The notes below the pieces were generated by a model, which searched no databases, was not told the origin of the DNA, and was given only the letters and a program-made list of their open reading frames with translations. A stretch of DNA of 64,000 nucleotides from Anthracocystis setariae (taxonomy: Eukaryota; Basidiomycota; Ustilaginomycetes; Ustilaginales; Ustilaginaceae), in NCBI GenBank assembly GCA_928724745.1, contig CAKMXJ010000042.1, positions 310,001 to 374,000 on the forward strand, in the 5' to 3' direction. Made by a program: the position numbers and the translations under genes. Every line of letters begins with the position of its first letter. Position 1 is the stretch's first letter. Shown piece after piece: positions 18,844 through 29,839 of this stretch.

Positions 18844-20012
18844 GCACGACTCGAATCGACACAATGCAACGAGCTCAGATGGCGACAGGCTCGGATGACA
18901 TGCATCAACCATCGCATCCTGATATGGTAGAGGCTCAGAATCGCCACGCAAACCAACACTTATCACCACCCTATGCACGCCCACATCTGCTGTTTACCCC
19001 TGCTTTCCAGTGCATGTACCATACCGGACAGAACGTCTTTCTAATCCAAGGGTGCCTCCCTGGCTTTTCCTTGGTTTTGATTTTCACAGCACTGGGTCTT
19101 CAGCTTGAAGGCATGCTTCCGACTCAAAACTTGGACCGCCCCTTGCCTGCTGTGTGGCCTCATCTGCACCTTTTCATCAGCATGTTTCGCTTTGCTAGGA
19201 ATCCGGCCAGCATTCCGCTTTTGTGCAACAGCCATCATCCATAAGCAGCGACGCCGTACTTGCCATACGGGCATGTGAGGGCGTCACGGAGGCGCCTGCT
19301 GGCAAACAGACTGAAACTAGCCCAACGGGGCCACTACCAACGCTGCTCTCTGTTCCTGTCTTGCTTGTTGGCGCATCGCCTGTGTTCTTGAGCAATCCTG
19401 CCGAATCTCGAGCGCTGTAAGGCGGATAAGGATCTGAACACACGAGATCAAGCTGATCACCAGACCTCGCACATTTGAGTGAAGGATGTACTGAAGGCGA
19501 TTCCAATACCTTGGGTTGACGATGCAATAGAGAGCTAAACCTCTAGACAAACGTTGATGGATGACAGCAACTCACCACACGATGGAGAAGAGCCCCTCTG
19601 GAGCATAGCAAAGCGAATCGTATAGTAGTATAAGTTCGGAATACGGAGAAGTGGGTGAGTGGAGCAGCTGAAAAGATACGCTCAAAATTTTTGCTGAGCC
19701 GAACGCGCGGCTGCTGTGCTGTGCTGTGCTGTGCTATGCTAGACTTCTGCCCCCTTTTTCTTTCATTTTTTTTTTTGAGAATTTCGAGAATTTGACGATT
19801 TCTTCGCAACAGCAACATCGAGACCCTACCTTGTGCTCACCTTCCACCCATCAAGTACAGAGAGCTTTCGTCTTGTCATCTTGGTCATCAACCATCATCA
19901 TCAGTACTTCTTGAATCGACATCGACACCCGCGCAGAGAGATAGAGAGAGAGAGGGAGGGAGAGAGACTTGTCCACTCTTTGAGCTCACTTTGCCGCTCT
20001 CGTTTCAACAAC
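18844..20012. other. Intergenic between ORM and TSR1
   Basis: About 1.2 kb. Contains a CTGTG repeat (about 19709-19740), a T-run near 19766 and a GA-rich stretch at about 19940-19968 in the TSR1 leader. No gene. Confidence 0.5.
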
Positions 20013-22865
20013 ATGCCGCACCACCACCGCGCCTCGTCGTTGAGGCAATCCAATAAACCATTCAAGTCGAAGCACGCCACCAAGACTTCGCTCCGTGAAG
20101 CGTCCAAGGGTCGATCCGCCGGCGAAGCATCCACCACTTCTCGTCTCGCATCCCACAAGGCTTCTCCCCTCTCCGCTGCCGGCAACGAGACTGGCTCGCG
20201 TCAGCACCGCCGAAACCACGCAAAGCAAACCCAACGCTCCAAGCGAAACGCCCTTATCCAGTCCAACCGTATCTTCTCCACCGCCTCATCTACATCCAGA
20301 GAAGGCACAGATGGTCTCTCCAAGGGGTTTGCTGGAGCCGGTGCCGGTGCACCCCGTATCTGTGCTGTGGTTGACCTTGCCGAGGATGGGGACTCGTGGG
20401 AGGCCGTAAGGAGGATTCAGGAGGAAGGTATCCAAGGCGGTGTCCAGGCGGTGGCGGGACGCAGTGTTGAAGATGCGTTGCGAGACGGACTGCCATTCTG
20501 CGAGCTGGAAGCTACCAGATTCCGACAGACGATCCAGTTCCTTCCGTTGCCGTACGGCGCCCTCTACCCCATCCTCGATGCATGCAAGTGTGCCGATTTC
20601 GTGCTTCTCATCCTTTCAGCTTCCACTGCCATCGATCCCGGCTCATGGGGTGAGCTCTGTCTCCGAACTCTTCAAGCACAAGGTCTACCCACTGTCATCG
20701 TGGCCGTGCCGACGCTTCACCCAGACGGCGCCACTGGCGTTGGTGGAAGCAAGAAGGCCGGTGCCGCACTCAAGGCTGCCAACGAGGTGCGCAAATCGCT
20801 CCTCAGTTTCGCAAAGTACTTCTCGCCAGACGTCGACAAGATCCACGCGCTCGACGACCGAGCTGAGCGCGGCGCGTTGCTGCGCACCCTCGCCACTGCC
20901 ACACCAAAGCGTGTGGCGTGGAGAGACTTCCGCGCCTGGATGGTCAGCGAAAGTGCCGAATGGCAGCCTTCAACCGACGACGCTGCTCAGAATGGACACA
21001 ACAACGAACACGACCTTGCAGGCTTGAACGGAGAAAACGCAGAACGGGGGACGTTGAAGGTGCAGGGTTGGATCCGTGGCGCGCCCATGTCTGCTGACCG
21101 ACTCATTCACATTCCGGACTTTGGTGACTTTGAGGTGGACAGGATCACGTACGCTCCTCCACCCAACGCACGCACTAAGCGATCCAAGGCTAGCGCCACC
21201 AACTCGGCTAACGATGACGACGCCATGGTCGACGTCAAACCAGAGGATGCACCGCTCGTGGCGGGAGATGTGCTCCAGACTCGCGATGACGAGTTCGCCG
21301 ACGACCTCGTGTCCGAAAACGAGCCCGACGATATGGGCAACGAGCAAACGTGGCCTACCGAGGAGGAAATGCAAGCTGCTGAGCTGTTCGCAAAGCAACG
21401 TGCAGATGGCGAGATGCCTCCGCCTGCTCTGCCCGGTACCACACCCAAGACTATTCTCAAGGGCAGCGGCGACGCCAAGGACAACGCCAAGTACCGTGCT
21501 GCATGGATCATCGAATCCGACGAAGACGATAATGATGATCAAGATGATGACGACGATTCGATGATGGGCGACGAAGGCGATGATATGATGTCGGACAACG
21601 AAGGGGATGCTCAAGTACAAGGTGCCATCGACGATTACGAGCGCATGAAGGCGGCTGCTATTGCCAACCAGGTTCAGGCGAGCGATGCTGCCTCCGAGAT
21701 GCCATTTGAGGACATGGACGATGCGCAAGCCGAAGCCGACTACCTTGCGTACCAACAGCAACGTCAGCGCGAGCGCGAGGAGCGCGACGATGCCGAATTC
21801 CCCGACGAAGTCGATACGCCTCTCGAGATCGCTGCTCGTCAGCGTTTTGCACGCTACCGCGGCTTGAAGTCGTTCCGCACATCGCCGTGGGATCCGTACG
21901 AGGATCTGCCGCGCGACTATGCACGTATCTTCCAGTTTGAAGACTTCCACAAGACGCGACGTCGTGTCGAGGGCGCTGCTCTGCTCGATGGTGTCCAGCC
22001 TGGATTCCGCGTAACCGTTTGGATCAAAGGTGTTCCCAAAGCGGCGGCGATCCGGGCACGTGCATGCAACATTGGCGCGCTTGCCAGTGTCGACTGCGCT
22101 GTGCCGTTTGTGCTGTTCGGCCTGTTGAGGCACGAGCACAAAAAGTCGGTCATCAATTTCACCGTTACACGAAATACCGAGTACGAAGCACCGGTCCGTT
22201 CCAAAGACGCCCTGATCCTGTGTCTGGGACCACGACGATTCCGGGTCAATCCGATCTTCAGCCAGCATTCGCGCGGTGGTGGCAAGGGCGTCAACAACGT
22301 CCACAAGTTTGAGCGATTTCTGCGACCTGGTGTGTCGGCCTCGGTTGCCACCGTGTACGCACCTATCACGTTTGGTGGATCGACCGCGCCTGCGGTCCTT
22401 TTGCGCGAACGTGCACTCGATGGAGAGACGGGTTACGATCAACGCGGCGTTAGCGCCGCACAGATGCCTCACCTCGTCGGATTTGGTAACCTGATCGATG
22501 CGGGTCCGACCAGGATCAATGCCAAACGCATCCTGCTATCCGGCCATCCGTTCAAGGTGCACAAGAAGACAGCCACAATTCGATTCATGTTCTTCAACCC
22601 CGAGGACGTGTACTGGTTCAAGCCGATCACGCTGCACACCAAGTTGGGCAGGACGGGTCATATTACCGAGAGTCTGGGTACGCATGGTTATTTCAAGGCG
22701 CACTTTGACGGGCCAATCTCGCAGATGGATACGGTGCTGATGAATTTGTACAAGCGCGTGTATCCTAAGTGGGCACAGAGGTTTGAGTCGGCGTATGACG
22801 AGTTGCCGTTGCCCAGGAGCGAGGTGTTTGCAGAGCAGAAGCAGGATGAGCAGATGGAGGTGTAA
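20013..22865 (+). CDS. TSR1: Ribosome biogenesis protein Tsr1
   Basis: Assembly factor on late pre-40S particles in nucleolus and cytoplasm; related to the GTPase Bms1 but without GTP hydrolysis. The 950-aa protein begins with the Lys/His-rich Tsr1 N-terminus (MPHHHRASSLRQSNKPFKSKHATK). The GTPase-like domain follows (YPILDACKCADFVLLILSAS), then the AARP2CN domain (about 290-380, GWIRGAPMSADRLIHIPDFGDFEVDRI). An acidic Asp-rich segment (about 505-540) precedes the conserved C-terminal domain (FRTSPWDPYEDLPRDYARIFQFEDF and later IRFMFFNPEDVYWFKPITLHTKLGRTG). Yeast Tsr1 is 788 aa; the extra length is in acidic and Ala/Gln-rich loops. The true ATG is taken as 20013 because upstream codons are leader-like. 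Single exon. Confidence 0.96.
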   Translation: MPHHHRASSLRQSNKPFKSKHATKTSLREASKGRSAGEASTTSRLASHKASPLSAAGNETGSRQHRRNHAKQTQRSKRNALIQSNRIFSTASSTSREGTDGLSKGFAGAGAGAPRICAVVDLAEDGDSWEAVRRIQEEGIQGGVQAVAGRSVEDALRDGLPFCELEATRFRQTIQFLPLPYGALYPILDACKCADFVLLILSASTAIDPGSWGELCLRTLQAQGLPTVIVAVPTLHPDGATGVGGSKKAGAALKAANEVRKSLLSFAKYFSPDVDKIHALDDRAERGALLRTLATATPKRVAWRDFRAWMVSESAEWQPSTDDAAQNGHNNEHDLAGLNGENAERGTLKVQGWIRGAPMSADRLIHIPDFGDFEVDRITYAPPPNARTKRSKASATNSANDDDAMVDVKPEDAPLVAGDVLQTRDDEFADDLVSENEPDDMGNEQTWPTEEEMQAAELFAKQRADGEMPPPALPGTTPKTILKGSGDAKDNAKYRAAWIIESDEDDNDDQDDDDDSMMGDEGDDMMSDNEGDAQVQGAIDDYERMKAAAIANQVQASDAASEMPFEDMDDAQAEADYLAYQQQRQREREERDDAEFPDEVDTPLEIAARQRFARYRGLKSFRTSPWDPYEDLPRDYARIFQFEDFHKTRRRVEGAALLDGVQPGFRVTVWIKGVPKAAAIRARACNIGALASVDCAVPFVLFGLLRHEHKKSVINFTVTRNTEYEAPVRSKDALILCLGPRRFRVNPIFSQHSRGGGKGVNNVHKFERFLRPGVSASVATVYAPITFGGSTAPAVLLRERALDGETGYDQRGVSAAQMPHLVGFGNLIDAGPTRINAKRILLSGHPFKVHKKTATIRFMFFNPEDVYWFKPITLHTKLGRTGHITESLGTHGYFKAHFDGPISQMDTVLMNLYKRVYPKWAQRFESAYDELPLPRSEVFAEQKQDEQMEV

Positions 22866-24048
22866 AGGTAGAGTTGGTGTAGCGAGAATTGGCTTCGATG
22901 ACGCAATGGTAATCCAAACTCTGCTTTTTTTTTTTCTTTCCCCCTTCATCGCTTGTTTTTTTTTTTCGGACAGATCAAAGGTAGCTGCGATAGACGCCGA
23001 GGGGATGATGTTGCGTGCGAGGCTGAGATTATGGACGAACGAGCTGGAGAGATACTGCATGGTATACTAGGGGCGTGATAAGTCGGCATGAACACGTCAA
23101 AAAAGACAAAAAAGATAGCCAAGGACCAAAAAGAACAAAAACGCAGCTAAACCAAGCGTTCGGCTCCCGCGTTTGCAGGTCAGAGTAAGTAGGTGACTTG
23201 ATCGCAATGGTACTGTACAGTTCTGTATAGTACAGTACGTGATCTGTGCAAAACGAGAGACGCTAGCATCTGATGCGATGCACTAATGCGGCAAAGGGGG
23301 GGCAGCGGTGATAAGGAGAAGCTTCAAAATGCAGATAGATAGATGCATGACTCGGAGAGAGATGGCGGAAACACGCAACCGAACCCTAGGGTCTTGAGAT
23401 GTTTTCTGGCGGTGTCTTGCGCGACGAAAGATAAGCTTCTCATTGCCCCGCCCCCAAGAGATGGTATGTGTGAGCTAACACTTGTGCGATCGCACACGAT
23501 CATGGTGTGAGGCACGACCAAGCAGCAGCAGCAGCCCGACGACGACGATGATTGCGTGCGATAAGACTGAATACTGTAGTGTATTGACTTACTGTACGAA
23601 GTGAGGCGCGGGTCTGTTTTGATTTCATTTTTGTGTGAAACCGAGTTGGCCGGAAACGGCACTAGATCCACGTCACCTGCTGCGGTGTTAAAGGGCGTCG
23701 TCGTCGTCGTCGTTGTTGTCGTTGTTGGCGGGGCGTTGAAAGGAGAGAAAATGCGCTAAATGTGGAGAAAGGCGTGAGTGAGTGAGTGAGTGAATGAATG
23801 CATGTGTGGATAAGACGCCATTTTCGGCAGAGATAACCCCCCAAAAAAACACTAAAATCATAAAAATAAATAATAATTACAATTTATTAGAACAACACTT
23901 GCTCTCTTCTCTGTGTGCCTTCAAAGTGATTCTGTGCGGATGGGCCAACAGTAAGCAATCTGTTTCTTATCTATATAACCCTCCGCTCCTCATCCCATCC
24001 ACGCCCTTATCCCTGTTTAGCATAATCGTTCGACTCCTGTATAACACC
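22866..24048. other. Intergenic between TSR1 and the 4E-BP-like gene
   Basis: Holds T-runs near 22926 and 22956, TACTGTACAG/AGTACAGTACG motifs at 23209-23240 and 23570-23598, a GTCGTC tract near 23698-23712 and a GAGT repeat near 23774-23793. No gene. Confidence 0.5.
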
Positions 24049-24366
24049 ATGACTGCTAGCACCATTCCCATCCGATCGTCGTCCACCACCACCACCACCA
24101 CTACTACGGCTGATGCCACTTGGGTGTATGGCACAACCCCCGGTGGAACGCCACGCATCTCATACTCTCGAGACCAACTACTCTCGCTAGCATCATCTCC
24201 ACTCTCGCGATCACCACCCAACTTCCTAACCCTCCCCGCCATCATCTCACGCAACCCCAAACACACCCTCCAACAATCCCCGCCTCAAAACCCATCGCTG
24301 CATCAAGATCAAGAACTCCTCCAAACAAATTCCGAAGACGACTCCGCGTTCACCATGGATCTCTAA
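24049..24366 (+). CDS. 4E-BP homologue: small eIF4E-binding translation repressor
   Basis: A 105-aa protein with the plan of animal 4E-BP1. Residues 29-35 read TTPGGTP (human 4E-BP1 has TTPGGT around the TOR-phosphorylated Thr37/46). Residues 39-45 are YSRDQLL, the canonical eIF4E-binding motif YxxxxL-hydrophobic. SSPLSRSPPNFLTLPAI follows, matching the NSPVTKTPPRDLPTIPG region with its Ser/Thr-Pro sites. The last five residues, FTMDL (101-105), fit the TOR-signalling motif FEMDI by which 4E-BPs bind Raptor. It should act in the cytoplasm, holding the cap-binding protein eIF4E away from eIF4G unless phosphorylated by TORC1. Length also fits (human 118 aa). An N-terminal poly-Thr run is coded by ACC/ACT. 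Motifs are seen; regulation is inferred from the family. Confidence 0.88.
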   Translation: MTASTIPIRSSSTTTTTTTTADATWVYGTTPGGTPRISYSRDQLLSLASSPLSRSPPNFLTLPAIISRNPKHTLQQSPPQNPSLHQDQELLQTNSEDDSAFTMDL

Positions 24367-24764
24367 TCCCCCTGCGTTTTGTTTCCTCCAGGATGGCCCC
24401 CCATCATCTTTTCAACTCTCATCCCCGTTCCGAGTTCCAATGCATAGCATCCATCTTTCGTAGAGTTGCCTCAAATTGTTTCCCAGTCTCGTCTCTCTCG
24501 AGAATGTTCCGCAGTGTCTTGATACTTCCACCTCGCATAGTAAACGCAAACCAAGCCAAGAAATAACCCAAGATCCTCACCAAAACAACTGTAATTCAAA
24601 TCCTACCTCTTCCTCTCTCCTTGCACGTCACTTCTGTTCAAGCGTGTCGGATAAGAGCAAGTCTAAGGATCGGATTCAAGCCAATTCGCCGTTGCAACTC
24701 GTGGATACATCTTTGGCACCAACATTTATGCATCCTTTGCGGAGCCTTTCTTTTCTTTTTCTTT
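24367..24764. other. Convergent 3' region between 4E-BP-like and ODC-like genes
   Basis: 398 bp with shared 3' ends of the two converging genes. No other feature seen. Confidence 0.4.
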
Positions 24765-25786
24765 TTAGATGTAGGGAGGGCCGAGTGCAGTCCTGAACTG
24801 AGTGAGTACGACCTCTACCACCAATAGCAATACACCGCCTCCGGGAGCCAGACGAAGCACCTTGGGAGTGAAACCCTTGTACAACGCACCGAAGCCCTCC
24901 TCCTTTGCAATCACTGCCATACTTGGGAAAGTCCAATTATACTTTCTCGGCTGCCCCTTGACATTGGGCGTATTCTGGATTCGACTCTTGACCACATCCG
25001 CCGGCGTGTTGAGAACGGTACCGACAAACCCGCCGATGGCACCGCAGAAAAAGTCGTTGCGCAACTGCTCGGCCTTTCCACTCGCTTTAGGCATCTGAGC
25101 ACGCAGCGCGTGGATCACGGAAAAGTAGCCACCGTTCCACAGCACATGTCGCCAGAATGTGGATTCAAGTCCAGCGTATAGGCCGAGCAGACCGTCAGCT
25201 TTGATGATCTTGGACACCACGTCCATGGGGCCCTTGTACAGGTGCGCTTGCGCCTTGTCTTGCAGACGAATCTTGACCAGCTCGAAAGGCACCACGACCA
25301 CCGATTCGGTAGCACCGGCCGAACAACCGGTGAGAATGGAAAGCGATTGCGTCATTTTTTCCTGACCCGTGAGGTTCCTGTATGTCTTACCCCAGAAGTC
25401 GTTCGCTGCGAACTTGACTGCACGCTTGGGCGCTTCCAACATCAAAGGCGGCACAAGTCCACGGTACAACCTCCCAGCTCTAACCATCATCCCGAGCAAA
25501 CAAAAGGCAGTGGTGTTAGCAATCTTTCTCTTTCTCCGGGTGGGCGAAAACGGGGGGGGGGTGGGGCTTACCCTTCGCTCTTGATGATCTTTCGAAAGGC
25601 GTCGGTCATCGAGTTGTAGCGTTCGATACCAGGCACATCCGCCTTTCCCTGCAATTGCATTCGCGTCTTGACCACATCGAGCGGATACAGACAGAGCAGT
25701 TCGGTCACACCGGCAATCGCTCCCGCTGTGAACTGCGCATAGAACGGCAGCGGCTTTCGCTGCGCTACCGGTGTCGTTCCCGCCAT
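24765..25786 (-). CDS. ODC1: Mitochondrial 2-oxodicarboxylate carrier, two exons
   Basis: 309-aa inner-membrane carrier exchanging 2-oxoadipate and 2-oxoglutarate, linking lysine/glutamate metabolism in cytosol and matrix. Exon 1 is 25786-25572 and exon 2 is 25479-24765. The 92-nt intron (GTAAGC, GTTAG) keeps phase (GG|A), giving KSEGAGRLYRGL across the join. All three carrier repeats are visible with PLDVVK, PFELVK and PADVVK motifs, and the length equals yeast Odc1 (310 aa). Diagnostic stretches are YRGLVPPLMLEAPKRAVKFAAND and the end region KVLRLAPGGGVLLLVVE. The Odc1/Odc2 distinction cannot be made. It converges on the 4E-BP-like gene. Confidence 0.92.
25480..25571 (-). other. Intron of the ODC-like gene
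   Basis: 92 nt. It starts GTAAGC followed by a C-run (C10 at 25555-25564 read on the minus strand), has a GCTAACA branch-like motif, and ends GGTTAG. Confidence 0.85.
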
Positions 25787-26362
25787 AATTTTTCGTCAAG
25801 TCAATGGGTTGGAGGAAAGTAGATGAGGAACAAAAAGAAAAAGGAAAAGCAGAACAAGAAAGGAAAGTGAGCAAGTTCCGGCAATCGTCGCCGTTGACTC
25901 GCGGCGGAGCCAAAGATGATTATCGCTCACCAAACCCCAACCCCAACCCCAACCCCAACCACCCCCGCCCCGCCTTGCTTCTAAGCCAGATTACAGTAAC
26001 TACACTAGAGAGTGTATTGATTTTAGATCTCTCGACGCCTTCTCATTCGCTGGCTGGTTCCTTGACTCGATTCTCGCCGATTCTAATTTCCCACAGCGTT
26101 GTTGCCCAAATTCGCGCGTCGCTCGCTCGCTCGCCTCGGCCTGCCCGGACGAGTAGCGATGGATAGAAGAAGAAAAAAAGAAAAAGATATCCGAAACACA
26201 ACCCAAATCGGCACTCTTCCAACCCCGATTCGGTCCGCTCTCTCTCTCTCTCTCACCTTGACATAGATCGTGATCCTGACACTAACACTACCAGACAATC
26301 AAGGTAAGGTATACCACTGCATCATTGGAAACAAAAGCTTTGCTACTGCTGTAGTTTTGTAG
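25787..26362. other. Intergenic: ODC-like promoter and RAD52 3' side
   Basis: Contains a CCCAAC hexamer-type repeat near 25934-25962 and a (CT)n tract near 26240-26254. No gene. Confidence 0.5.
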
Positions 26363-28306
26363 CTATTGTCGTAACGGCGCCCTGACCAACTCTGCCTCAC
26401 TCGGCCTCTTCAACCCCCTCGACACCGCTGCTGCCACAAACCCATGATTCACCGGCTCGCCATTAGCCCTCCCCGTCCCCTCCCTACTCACTGCGCCCTC
26501 CACTCCCCCCATCCCCGCACCCACCAACAGCGTCGTTCGCCGAGGCGGCACCATCCCCTTAACCCCACTCGCCGTGGATAAACTCGTGACCCCATTCCGC
26601 ATCATCCCATTCCCCGCTGCACCCCTCACCCCTACCCCCACCCCCGCCCCCGCCAAACATTCTGCCGGCGGAGGCGACACAAACCTCCCCACACTGCCTG
26701 CCCTCCTCGATTTCCCCACCTCCCCCATCTGAACCTGTTTCACCGGACTCATCGAGCGTCGCATCGCCTCCTCCTTCACCTGGATCCTCCCCTTCATCGC
26801 CGCCTCATCCACACTCGTATTGAACGCAACCCCACTATCATCCGCCTCCACCCCCGCTACCGCTTCCATCCCCACTTGCGTCTCCATCTGCCCATCATGC
26901 CTCACCGCCAACTCGGTCTCGTCGTACGTCGCCAACACGTCGTTCAGACCATCATCGAATGAATCCGAGCCGAACTCCACTTGGCCACCTTGCCCCCCGC
27001 CGGCAGCGGAACCGCGCGAGGTGAGCACGCGATGCGACGATACGCACGCCGCCGCATCGCTGGTGTTGGCGGTCTTGCGAGTCTCGGCTTGCTGCCGTTC
27101 GAGATACGCCTGACGCGCAAGCAACGAGCGCTGCTGACGTTCCGAGACCGCCTCATCTGCCTTCTCTGCCGCCGAACTCGGTTTGGGCGCTTCGTTGATG
27201 GGCGACACTCGACTTGGATGAGTCGGCGCAGCCATATTCGTCGATCTTGGCTTGGCCGCAGCGTGTAAAACTGGAGCCACACCATTGATGGTCTGTGCAG
27301 CGGGACGGTCGAGCGACTCGGGCGGCGGAGCTGGTCTTGCGCCCGTAGAAGGCTGATTGTGCGGTTGGTGAGGCTTCGTTTGTGCTGGCTGCGGTGGTTG
27401 TGGAGGCCGCAATTCTGGCCTACGATGCAACTCGGATGCATCAAACTTGGGCGGTGGATTGTTGACCTTGAGCGCGTTCTGCGCATATTGATGATCATAC
27501 GTGCAATTGCCCAACAACTTGCCAAAGTTCTTGAGCGCTCGCTTGGTCGCATCGGTCACCGCCTCCTTTTTGCCCTTCTCCAACGCCGCATGCTTCTGTC
27601 GCGCATTCTCCACGGTGCCGTAGCCGAGATCCTCGTGGAAAGCGCCATCGCGCAGCGTGACGCGCACGACACAGCTGACACCGGCGCTGAAGCGAGTGCC
27701 ATCCTGCGAGCAGTCGAGAAAGTCGACATCCAGCCGAACGATCGTGGTGGACCATCCGTTGAAGCCAAACACTTCGTTGGCCAGATCCACCAATTTCCAG
27801 CCCTCGATGTACGTGAGCTTCTTGCCTCCGCCGGGACCCGGTCGTTGCGAGAGGTATTCTGGACCGAGTCGTTGGTTGAGCTTGGCCTGCAGCGTGGCGA
27901 TGCGCGATGCGCTATCCTGCGTCAACCCGCCCACACCATTGAACGTTTGCGCTCCCCATCCTCCTGGATAGTCGTACGGAGTGAGTGCACGCGGTTGGTA
28001 GCGTCTCGATGGACCCGCAGCCGCAGTGTAGGCCGTCATGTCGGTCGCACTGGCGTCAGCTGGAGCACCGGCATACGATGCATCCCAGTCTGCGAAGCTG
28101 CTCATCTCGTTCTCTGCTGCTACAAATACGTCTGGTTTCGATGCTGAGCTTGATGTCGTCGCGACGGATGCACCGCCAAAGGCGCCTGGTTGAGGGGCTC
28201 CGAAAGGATGCTTGGAAGGATACTCGAGGACGCGTGGCGAGCGTTGCTGTTGTTGGTTTTCAAACTCGGCGATGAGTTTGGCCGAATGGATGGCGGCCGA
28301 GTTCAT
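26363..28306 (-). CDS. RAD52: DNA recombination and repair protein Rad52
   Basis: A 647-aa nuclear protein that anneals single strands and loads Rad51 in homologous recombination. The conserved ring-forming domain spans about residues 133-300: IATLQAKLNQRLGPEYLSQR, LTYIEGWKLVDLANEVFGFNGW, FSAGVSCVVRVTLRDG, HEDLGYGTVENARQKHAALEKGKKEAVTDATKRALKNFGKLLGN. All hallmark residues of the family appear intact. The N-terminal 130 residues are Ser/Ala/Tyr-rich. The C-terminal half is Pro/Ser/Gly-rich low complexity where Rad51- and RPA-binding segments normally lie; I cannot pick them out. It is longer than yeast Rad52 (about 471 aa), mainly because of these segments. Single exon. Confidence 0.96.
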   Translation of the reverse strand: MNSAAIHSAKLIAEFENQQQQRSPRVLEYPSKHPFGAPQPGAFGGASVATTSSSASKPDVFVAAENEMSSFADWDASYAGAPADASATDMTAYTAAAGPSRRYQPRALTPYDYPGGWGAQTFNGVGGLTQDSASRIATLQAKLNQRLGPEYLSQRPGPGGGKKLTYIEGWKLVDLANEVFGFNGWSTTIVRLDVDFLDCSQDGTRFSAGVSCVVRVTLRDGAFHEDLGYGTVENARQKHAALEKGKKEAVTDATKRALKNFGKLLGNCTYDHQYAQNALKVNNPPPKFDASELHRRPELRPPQPPQPAQTKPHQPHNQPSTGARPAPPPESLDRPAAQTINGVAPVLHAAAKPRSTNMAAPTHPSRVSPINEAPKPSSAAEKADEAVSERQQRSLLARQAYLERQQAETRKTANTSDAAACVSSHRVLTSRGSAAGGGQGGQVEFGSDSFDDGLNDVLATYDETELAVRHDGQMETQVGMEAVAGVEADDSGVAFNTSVDEAAMKGRIQVKEEAMRRSMSPVKQVQMGEVGKSRRAGSVGRFVSPPPAECLAGAGVGVGVRGAAGNGMMRNGVTSLSTASGVKGMVPPRRTTLLVGAGMGGVEGAVSREGTGRANGEPVNHGFVAAAVSRGLKRPSEAELVRAPLRQ

Positions 28307-29635
28307 GAAATGCTTTGCTAGCTAGTTGACAATCGATGTAGAGGCTCGGTTTGGATGCCCAGCTGGGACTACGTTTTCAGTTGGGCGTCTGCTTGGAGTT
28401 GGCTGCCATCAGAGGGAAAATAGGCCCTGGAGCGGTGTGCTGGAGTGCTACAACACTGTATGGTGTATGCGATCGTGGTGGATGAAATCGGAATGGGGTT
28501 CCACGATGGGATTCAGCTTGAGTGGCGTAGGCTGAGTCGAAGAGGTATCGGAGTCTTCCGCCAAGAGGACTGAGCATTTGGTGGAGCTGAACAACTGAAT
28601 TCAAAGTTGCAAATTCGGTGTGGAGTGCCAGAGATTAGGTAGTGGAATAGTAGTGTACTGTTACACCTCTTCTTTCGCAATGTTACGCGTTGGGCCTTTG
28701 ACACGCGTAAAATGGTTGTAGCCTCCACGTGATTTCATCAAAATGTCGCTTGCTGCAAACCTTTTCAAGAGGCTGATTGTGGTTCAACACCGTACAGCAC
28801 AGCACAGTATGATAGCAGCGAAGGGCTCACGTTGGAACAAACCAATCCATATGCCATATCGTGGGATCCCATTGTCGAAACAGTGTCGATACAGTATTGC
28901 AGTCCGCGGAAGAGAAGAAAGAAGACTCACTTTACATCGACAACCCTTGCACACCCCTTTTCTAGCTACCCTCGACACGAGACAACGCCGCGGCAACGGT
29001 GAGGCTGAGACATGGAAAAATGCCGACCAAGAGAGCGGAAGGCGAATTTAGCGCACGCTTGTCCACCTGGGAAAAAAAATGGTGCGCTTTGGCCCCTTTG
29101 CCCCCTTATCTGTGCAGCCTCAAGCTCCGACATTGTTGATGCTGTCAAAAGATGCCATACGTTGACGTGATCCAGAGCCAAGTGAACTAACTGCTCCTCG
29201 ATCGAGCAAGGGCTAGGCGGAATGCTCAAGTCATGTCGCCGCTTCACCCGAGTCTCCGGGCCGCACCACCGAGGAAAACTAGCGATGAACGCAGACCAGC
29301 AAAGGCAGACGGGTTGCATTCCAGAAAGCGGGGGTTGGTGGTCGAAATGTACGCCAAACAACTTGCAGCCCTCATGCAGCCAGCAGCCAGCCACAGCCTT
29401 AGTCTGGCCTACAGCTGATGGATCAACCAGCAAACGTATGGATATTACTGCTGGAAGTGGAAACAGGTCGGAACAGAAGTGCGTGGCCAGGTGTTTGACT
29501 GGATGTGAAGCTGCATCTTGAACAGGAGCAAGGGGAGGAGGAGGCGGGCAAGCAGGCAAGGAGCGAGATATAGGTTATTTTAGGGAAGCGATGCAGCAAT
29601 CACCGGTTGGGCTCGGCTAACGTTATTTGACAGCA

Positions 29636-29695
29636 CAGCAAAAGCACAGCAAAGCAAAAGCACAGCACAGCACAGCACAGCACAGCACAGCACGG
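29636..29695 (+). repeat. (CACAG)n / (GCAAA) compound repeat
   Basis: AGCACAGCAAAGC units turning into a perfect CAGCA pentamer run. Confidence 0.8.
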
Positions 29696-29804
29696 CATGC
29701 CATTACGAGGTGCTTGCTTGTTCTCTTCTGTTTCCGGGGTCTGCTTGAGCCTCAGCAGTGGTCTCGCAGCAATGGTTTGAATGTGGACTCAATGGTATGG
29801 TTGA

Positions 29805-29838
<34 letters not shown>
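29805..29838 (+). repeat. (CAG)n/(CAA)n tract
   Basis: About nine CAG units followed by CAACAACAA. Confidence 0.85.

Positions 29839-29839
<1 letters not shown>

Noticed and set aside
20970..22472. 500-codon minus-strand open frame
   Set aside because: Lies entirely antisense to TSR1, whose protein is unmistakable; the antisense frame is open only because of codon bias.
28966..29559. 197-codon minus-strand frame in the gene-empty region
   Set aside because: Composition (many Cys, Trp, His, Pro) and codon use are unlike the neighbouring genes; no domain or intron structure.
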